From: Acetivibrio thermocellus ATCC 27405
GTDB taxonomy: Bacteria > Bacillota > Clostridia > Acetivibrionales > Acetivibrionaceae
Direction of reading: 5' to 3'
Length of the DNA stretch: 64,000 nt
Assembly: GCF_000015865.1 (NCBI RefSeq)
Contig: NC_009012.1
Span: forward strand, 1,178,001-1,242,000
The translations under genes were made by a program, and so were the position numbers. The stretch's first letter is position 1; each line of letters starts with the position of its first letter. A model generated the notes under the pieces. It was not told the origin of the DNA. It ran no database searches and worked only from the letters and a program-made list of their open reading frames with translations. Shown in pieces: positions 58,627 to 64,000 of this stretch.

Positions 58627-59184
58627 TTATCTACATCTTTCAAGCAAACTCATTATCACAATTCCCAATTCCTCATCACTGACGTCTTTCTTAAGAACTT
58701 TTTCGTAGCCTCTGAAATTAAAACTGTATGTACCGTCAGGCTTTCTTTTGGTTGTGTTAAGTACAATACCAAGCGCTTCTTTGTAGTAAATGGAAATGTT
58801 TCTTTTCCCCTTTGCAAATTCATCCCATGATTTGCATTTAAGCTTGCTCATAAGCTGGCTGTCGGAATGAATTATTTTGCCGCTGCACATCGCCATAGAG
58901 GACCTTACCAGGCTACCAAGTTCCAAAGGCTTGTATGGTGCCTTCAGAAACATTGGATTTTCCACGGCTCTCCCAATACCATGTTTGTCTTTTTTGTAAG
59001 GAATTACAGTTACATTGTTGTCCTCATCGAAAAACACACAAACATTGCCATAATTAATACTCGTCTTGTTGACTGCTTTTTTAAGTTTGTTTTTCCTTTT
59101 AACGACCAACAGTATAAACACAAGTATTAGTATGAGCACTATTGCCGAACCATAGAACAGATACATTAAAAACCTGTCTTCCAT
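58627..59184 (-). CDS. membrane-anchored protein of unknown function
   Basis: A 185-residue protein: a single N-terminal transmembrane helix (about 8-29, MYLFYGSAIVLILILVFILL), a basic stop-transfer (VVKRKNKLKKAVNK), then a soluble domain of about 145 residues without motifs that I recognise (SWDEFAKGKRNISIYYK and GYEKVLKKDVSDEELGIVIMSL are distinctive). Starts at the ATG at 59184 after GGGTG. It lies 17 bp after a 39-codon ORF with which it probably shares a promoter. Function unknown. Confidence 0.8.
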   Translation of the reverse strand: MEDRFLMYLFYGSAIVLILILVFILLVVKRKNKLKKAVNKTSINYGNVCVFFDEDNNVTVIPYKKDKHGIGRAVENPMFLKAPYKPLELGSLVRSSMAMCSGKIIHSDSQLMSKLKCKSWDEFAKGKRNISIYYKEALGIVLNTTKRKPDGTYSFNFRGYEKVLKKDVSDEELGIVIMSLLERCR

Positions 59185-59201
59185 ATCCAACACCCTGTTT
59201 T

Positions 59202-59321
59202 TCAATCCTCAACAGTCCGGCACTTCACTGCAATCGCCGCTAAAAGGTTTACCATCACTTTTTTTAATGTGTTTTTCGATTTTTTTCCCTCTAAGTTGCA
59301 CCTAATACCAGTTCTTAACAT
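59202..59321 (-). CDS. candidate 39-residue small protein
   Basis: An ORF absent from length-filtered gene lists: ATG at 59321, five bases after GGGGGG, 39 codons, stop at 59202. The product starts MLRTGIRCNLEGKKSKNTLK and ends with an alternating hydrophobic/basic helix KKVMVNLLAAIAVKC and the acidic tail RTVED. It has two cysteines. The strong ribosome site, a promoter about 75 bp upstream and the 17-bp spacing to the next gene argue it is translated. It faintly recalls AgrD leader helices, but no AgrB is near and the thiolactone region is missing. Confidence 0.45.
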   Translation of the reverse strand: MLRTGIRCNLEGKKSKNTLKKVMVNLLAAIAVKCRTVED

Positions 59322-59403
59322 ATGTACCCCCCTAACAATTAAAATTTATATATTAAAAATTTATGCCCTCTTTAAAAATCTCTATATATTTCTTTCTATT
59401 TCT

Positions 59404-59433
59404 ATTATACAATTTTTATTATTAATGAGGCAA
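59404..59433 (-). promoter_or_regulatory. sigma-A type promoter for the small ORF and anchored protein
   Basis: Minus strand TTGCCT (59433-59428), 18-base spacer, TATAAT (59409-59404). It lies just downstream of the ligA stop, about 75 bp before the small ORF. Confidence 0.55.
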
Positions 59434-59456
59434 AAAATATATTGCAAAAGTAGAAT

Positions 59457-61517
<2,061 letters not shown>

Positions 61518-61554
61518 TTAAATCATATGGAATCATACGCGTCTTAAATCAATC

Positions 61555-62250
61555 CTACCTTTTTCCTGTGCCACCCATCTTTAAAACCACCGCGTTTATC
61601 ACCAATACCGCAATTACAATCCACACCACGGCCCACAGCAATTCCGGCAATCCGGTAATATTTTTTAATCTTGCCATATCCAAAGGTATACCCGTGTTCC
61701 ATCCCTTTATAATCGAAAACTGCTGATTAATTTTAAACAACACGGTATCAACCAGCGTCTCATAAATAATATATGCGACGGAAGACATCGCTACCACATC
61801 AATTGCAATTTCCTCCACGCCGCCTCTTTGAATCATATAAAGAAGAATCGCAATTGCAGTAAATACAGCAGCATACAAAACAGTACCCCTTAATGCAGGA
61901 ACGCTTATGGAGATAAAAAGATATATTATTGCCAAACTTCCAAGAAGATATTTTTTGGCATTTGTCTTTTTTAAAAACATAATCAGTGCAAAAAACAATA
62001 TACTTCCCAAATATCCGCCGCTGGATATCATAAAAGAAGGAAACCACCCTTGTGCGCCAACCATTGAGTCTCCCATTGACCCAAATGCAGCCTCGAAAGC
62101 ATTTGAACCATAACCGAAAAGAAATGCAACAACAGCATGCCCCATCTTGTGAAATAACATGGATAAAACCCTAAACGGCTTAAGTATCACCTGATTCCAC
62201 AACAAAACAACAGCAATAAGAATAGCAAGGTATTTCCCTATGGTTTTCAT
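61555..62250 (-). CDS. M50B-like integral membrane protein with degenerate active site
   Basis: A 231-residue membrane protein with about six hydrophobic segments. It resembles the peptidase M50B group, but the zinc/catalytic motif HExxH reads HKMGH (in MLFHKMGHAVVAFLFGYG, near residue 37), so the catalytic Glu is a Lys. That should abolish proteolysis unless the alignment is misleading. ATG at 62250 follows GAGGTGG. It lies between ligA and the CwlD-like amidase. Function unknown. Confidence 0.75.
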   Translation of the reverse strand: MKTIGKYLAILIAVVLLWNQVILKPFRVLSMLFHKMGHAVVAFLFGYGSNAFEAAFGSMGDSMVGAQGWFPSFMISSGGYLGSILFFALIMFLKKTNAKKYLLGSLAIIYLFISISVPALRGTVLYAAVFTAIAILLYMIQRGGVEEIAIDVVAMSSVAYIIYETLVDTVLFKINQQFSIIKGWNTGIPLDMARLKNITGLPELLWAVVWIVIAVLVINAVVLKMGGTGKR

Positions 62251-62389
62251 ATCCACCTCATAATTAATATAATTATTATTTTTATATAATATTATTGCAA
62301 ACAAATTCTATATAAACTGTATTGCCGCATTAATAATGCAGCAATTTATTTACCAAGCTTATACATAAAATTATACATACACAAAATAA

Positions 62390-62416
62390 AAAAGGAAAGA
62401 GATTTCCCTTCCTTTT
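62390..62416 (-). terminator. intrinsic terminator after the CwlD-like gene
   Basis: AAAAGGAA (62390-62397) pairs with TTCCTTTT (62409-62416) with an additional inner pairing; the minus strand continues into seven T. About 70 bp past the stop. Confidence 0.8.
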
Positions 62417-62485
62417 CGATAAATTAAATTCATTTTGCAAATTTACTTCACAAGCCACAAGCCGTTTCTTCAAAAGCTACAACTG

Positions 62486-63334
62486 CTAATTCGGAATTAT
62501 CATATAATTACCGTTTTCATCTTTTACCATGCCCATTTCATCAAGTGCCTTCATTACCGCATTTGCAAGAGCCTGCGCAGCTTTTTGCCTGAATGCGTCA
62601 TCAGCAAGCTTTGCCCTGTCCGACGGATTTGAAATATAGGCAATTTCAGCTATTACCGCCGGCATTACGGTTTTTCGCAACACTACCAGATTGGGCCGTT
62701 CAATTATACCGTTGTCCACGGTACCAAGAGCGTTTATCAATTCCTTCTGAACAATTGTGGCAAGTTTTTTACCGTCCATTTTGCTGTATCTGGGATTCGA
62801 ACTGGGACAGTAAAGAGTCTCCGTACCCTTATATTCAGAATTATCAGGCAGGGAATTGCTGTGCACACTGATAAAAAGGGTTGCGTCAAGCCTGTTTGCA
62901 AGTTCAACCCTCGGGTCAAGGTCAACAAACACATCCGTTTCTCTGGTATATACTACTTTGACTCCCAAATCCTCAAGAAGTTTTCCCAGTTTCAACGATA
63001 TATCAAGATTTATATCCTTTTCATACAAAGTGCCACTGTAGGCTCCCCAGTCTTCTCCTCCATGCCCCGGGTCAATCACCACAATTACCTCTTTAGGCTT
63101 AATCTCACCCGCATGGCTTGTCCCATCCGTATCACCAGCGTTTACAACTTCATTGCTATTATCAGTCAAATAATCATTTCCTCTGCCGGATCCTTTGGAC
63201 ACAATTTTGCTTCCAATACCTATTCCAACGACCGTCAGAATCAAAATCCCCATTACAAGAAGAATGATTCTCTTTGCTGGAGGAATATGCAAATAACGTT
63301 TTTGCATCTTTTTAACGACACTCTTTTTGTTCAT
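62486..63334 (-). CDS. cwlD: N-acetylmuramoyl-L-alanine amidase, CwlD-like
   Basis: A 282-residue Amidase_3 protein with an N-terminal membrane anchor (about 22-43). Zinc and catalytic residues: VVIDPGHGGEDWGAYSG, EKDINLDISLKL, FISVHSNSLPD and VIAEIAYISNPSD. CwlD makes muramic-delta-lactam in spore cortex peptidoglycan; adjacency to gpr supports a sporulation role, but a vegetative amidase is not excluded. Confidence 0.85.
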   Translation of the reverse strand: MNKKSVVKKMQKRYLHIPPAKRIILLVMGILILTVVGIGIGSKIVSKGSGRGNDYLTDNSNEVVNAGDTDGTSHAGEIKPKEVIVVIDPGHGGEDWGAYSGTLYEKDINLDISLKLGKLLEDLGVKVVYTRETDVFVDLDPRVELANRLDATLFISVHSNSLPDNSEYKGTETLYCPSSNPRYSKMDGKKLATIVQKELINALGTVDNGIIERPNLVVLRKTVMPAVIAEIAYISNPSDRAKLADDAFRQKAAQALANAVMKALDEMGMVKDENGNYMIIPN

Positions 63335-63430
63335 AAACTTCCCCGCTTACAACCGTTTATATTGAAAATCATACTATCAAACCCTTCGCAAGTCAAATCA
63401 AAAACTTTGATTATTTTCCTGCAAAAGCAA

Positions 63431-63526
63431 AATAAAAAACTGTTTTTATACTAAGGACAACATAAAACTTGAATATTCAACATGCCAATTATGCTGTCCA
63501 TATTATCGTATAAAAACAGTTTTATT
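63431..63526. terminator. long imperfect inverted repeat between gpr and the amidase gene
   Basis: AATAAAAAACTGTTTTTATAC (63431-63451) matches the complement of GTATAAAAACAGTTTTATT (63508-63526), and inside it GGACAACATAA pairs with TTATGCTGTCC. The minus strand ends in AGTTTTTTATTTTG, fitting a terminator for gpr, although the stem of about 25-30 bp is longer than needed. Confidence 0.65.
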
Positions 63527-63561
63527 ATAATATAAATTTTAATCGTAAAGCAGCCTGATTT

Positions 63562-64000
63562 CTACTGGACATACCGGTTGACATCGTTTAATGTAATACC
63601 TTGGTGAAGCGCAATATTAAGACCGTTAGCAATTACTTTTGCAATTCTGTCAACAACATCGTCAATTTCTTTCGGAGTTACCACAAGGTTGCCCACATAG
63701 GGCTGCAACACCTCTTGTATCAATTGATATTTTTCATTTCTGTCAATATTTTTAAGCATATTGTAAAAATGCGAATCTTCTTTTGCTTCTCTAATAAGGT
63801 TGTCTATAACGAGATCAATTGTGTCATTTGCCATGGTTGCCGCATCCACCACGGTCGGGACTCCGATTGCAATAACCGGAACTCCCAAAGTTTCTCTGGA
63901 AAGCTCCATTCTTTTGTTGCCGACTCCCGAACCCGGGGAAATTCCGGTATCCGCAATCTGAATAGTGGTATTCACTCTTTCCATTTTTCTGGAAGCTAAA
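63562..64000 (-). CDS. gpr: GPR spore endopeptidase (partial, C-terminal part)
   Basis: The last about 145 codons of germination protease GPR, which degrades small acid-soluble proteins at germination. Seen: ASRKMERVNTTIQIADTGISPGSGVGNKR, PVIAIGVPTVVDAATMANDTID and VTPKEIDDVVDRIAKVIANGLNIALHQ. The gene enters the window from the right edge; its start is outside. Confidence 0.95.
   Translation of the reverse strand, partial: LASRKMERVNTTIQIADTGISPGSGVGNKRMELSRETLGVPVIAIGVPTVVDAATMANDTIDLVIDNLIREAKEDSHFYNMLKNIDRNEKYQLIQEVLQPYVGNLVVTPKEIDDVVDRIAKVIANGLNIALHQGITLNDVNRYVQ

Overview
The window looks like a stretch of chromosome from a low-GC, spore-forming, anaerobic Firmicute of the Clostridia. 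Gene order, protein sequences and a solute-binding-protein/permease operon next to spoIVA, gpsA, pta and ackA make me think of Acetivibrio (Clostridium, Hungateiclostridium) thermocellus. That species call is from memory, not from a search. I found no rRNA, tRNA, CRISPR array, prophage or full insertion sequence; most of the DNA is densely packed conserved genes.

Layout. (1) 1-2.3 kb: a pair of M16 peptidases, one cut by the window edge. (2) 2.6-11.5 kb, minus strand: the translation/transcription operon rimP-nusA-ylxR-ylxQ-infB-rbfA-nrnA-truB-ribF. (3) 11.9-21.8 kb, minus: uppS-cdsA-dxr-rseP-ispG-polC, joining isoprenoid and phospholipid precursor synthesis, a site-2 protease and the replicative polymerase. 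(4) 21.9-25.1 kb, minus: rpsB-tsf, then pyrH-frr and a 66-residue PASTA-like protein. (5) 25.4-33.3 kb, plus: typA, mltG, trmR and trhP (tRNA wobble uridine hydroxylation and methylation), a class B penicillin-binding protein and an intact sigK. (6) 33.4-39.5 kb: a YtvI-like permease, mutS2, a DUF3842 protein and a cell-wall amidase. (7) 39.7-43.6 kb: a small membrane protein and a carbohydrate ABC transporter (binding protein and two permeases, no ATPase), probably the cellodextrin transporter CbpB. (8) 44.3-50.8 kb: spoIVA, der-plsY-gpsA, a PDZ/radical-SAM DUF512 protein and rpmF. (9) 50.9-58.4 kb: DUF177, pta-ackA (acetate formation), a TPR membrane protein and gatCAB (Gln-tRNA amidation). 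(10) 58.6-64 kb: an unrecognised anchored protein with a possible 39-residue small ORF upstream, ligA, a degenerate M50 peptidase-like membrane protein, a CwlD-like amidase and the end of the spore protease gpr.

How the genes work together: the two large minus-strand operons couple ribosome assembly, initiation, RNA processing and flavin synthesis with envelope-precursor synthesis. Sporulation genes (sigK, spoIVA, ytvI-like, cwlD-like, gpr and perhaps the PBP) are scattered between housekeeping operons. pta-ackA and the sugar transporter represent the fermentative, polysaccharide-eating lifestyle. Many genes start at TTG or GTG placed behind strong Shine-Dalgarno sequences, and I moved several starts for that reason.

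Most non-gene signal is strong intrinsic terminators and a few good sigma-A promoters. The least explained pieces are the 39-codon ORF at 59.2-59.3 kb, the repeat-rich 680-bp region upstream of the sugar transporter, a 98-bp element with inverted ends upstream of spoIVA, the rpsB leader, and the M50-like protein that has lost its catalytic glutamate. I did not find a clearly new multi-gene system.
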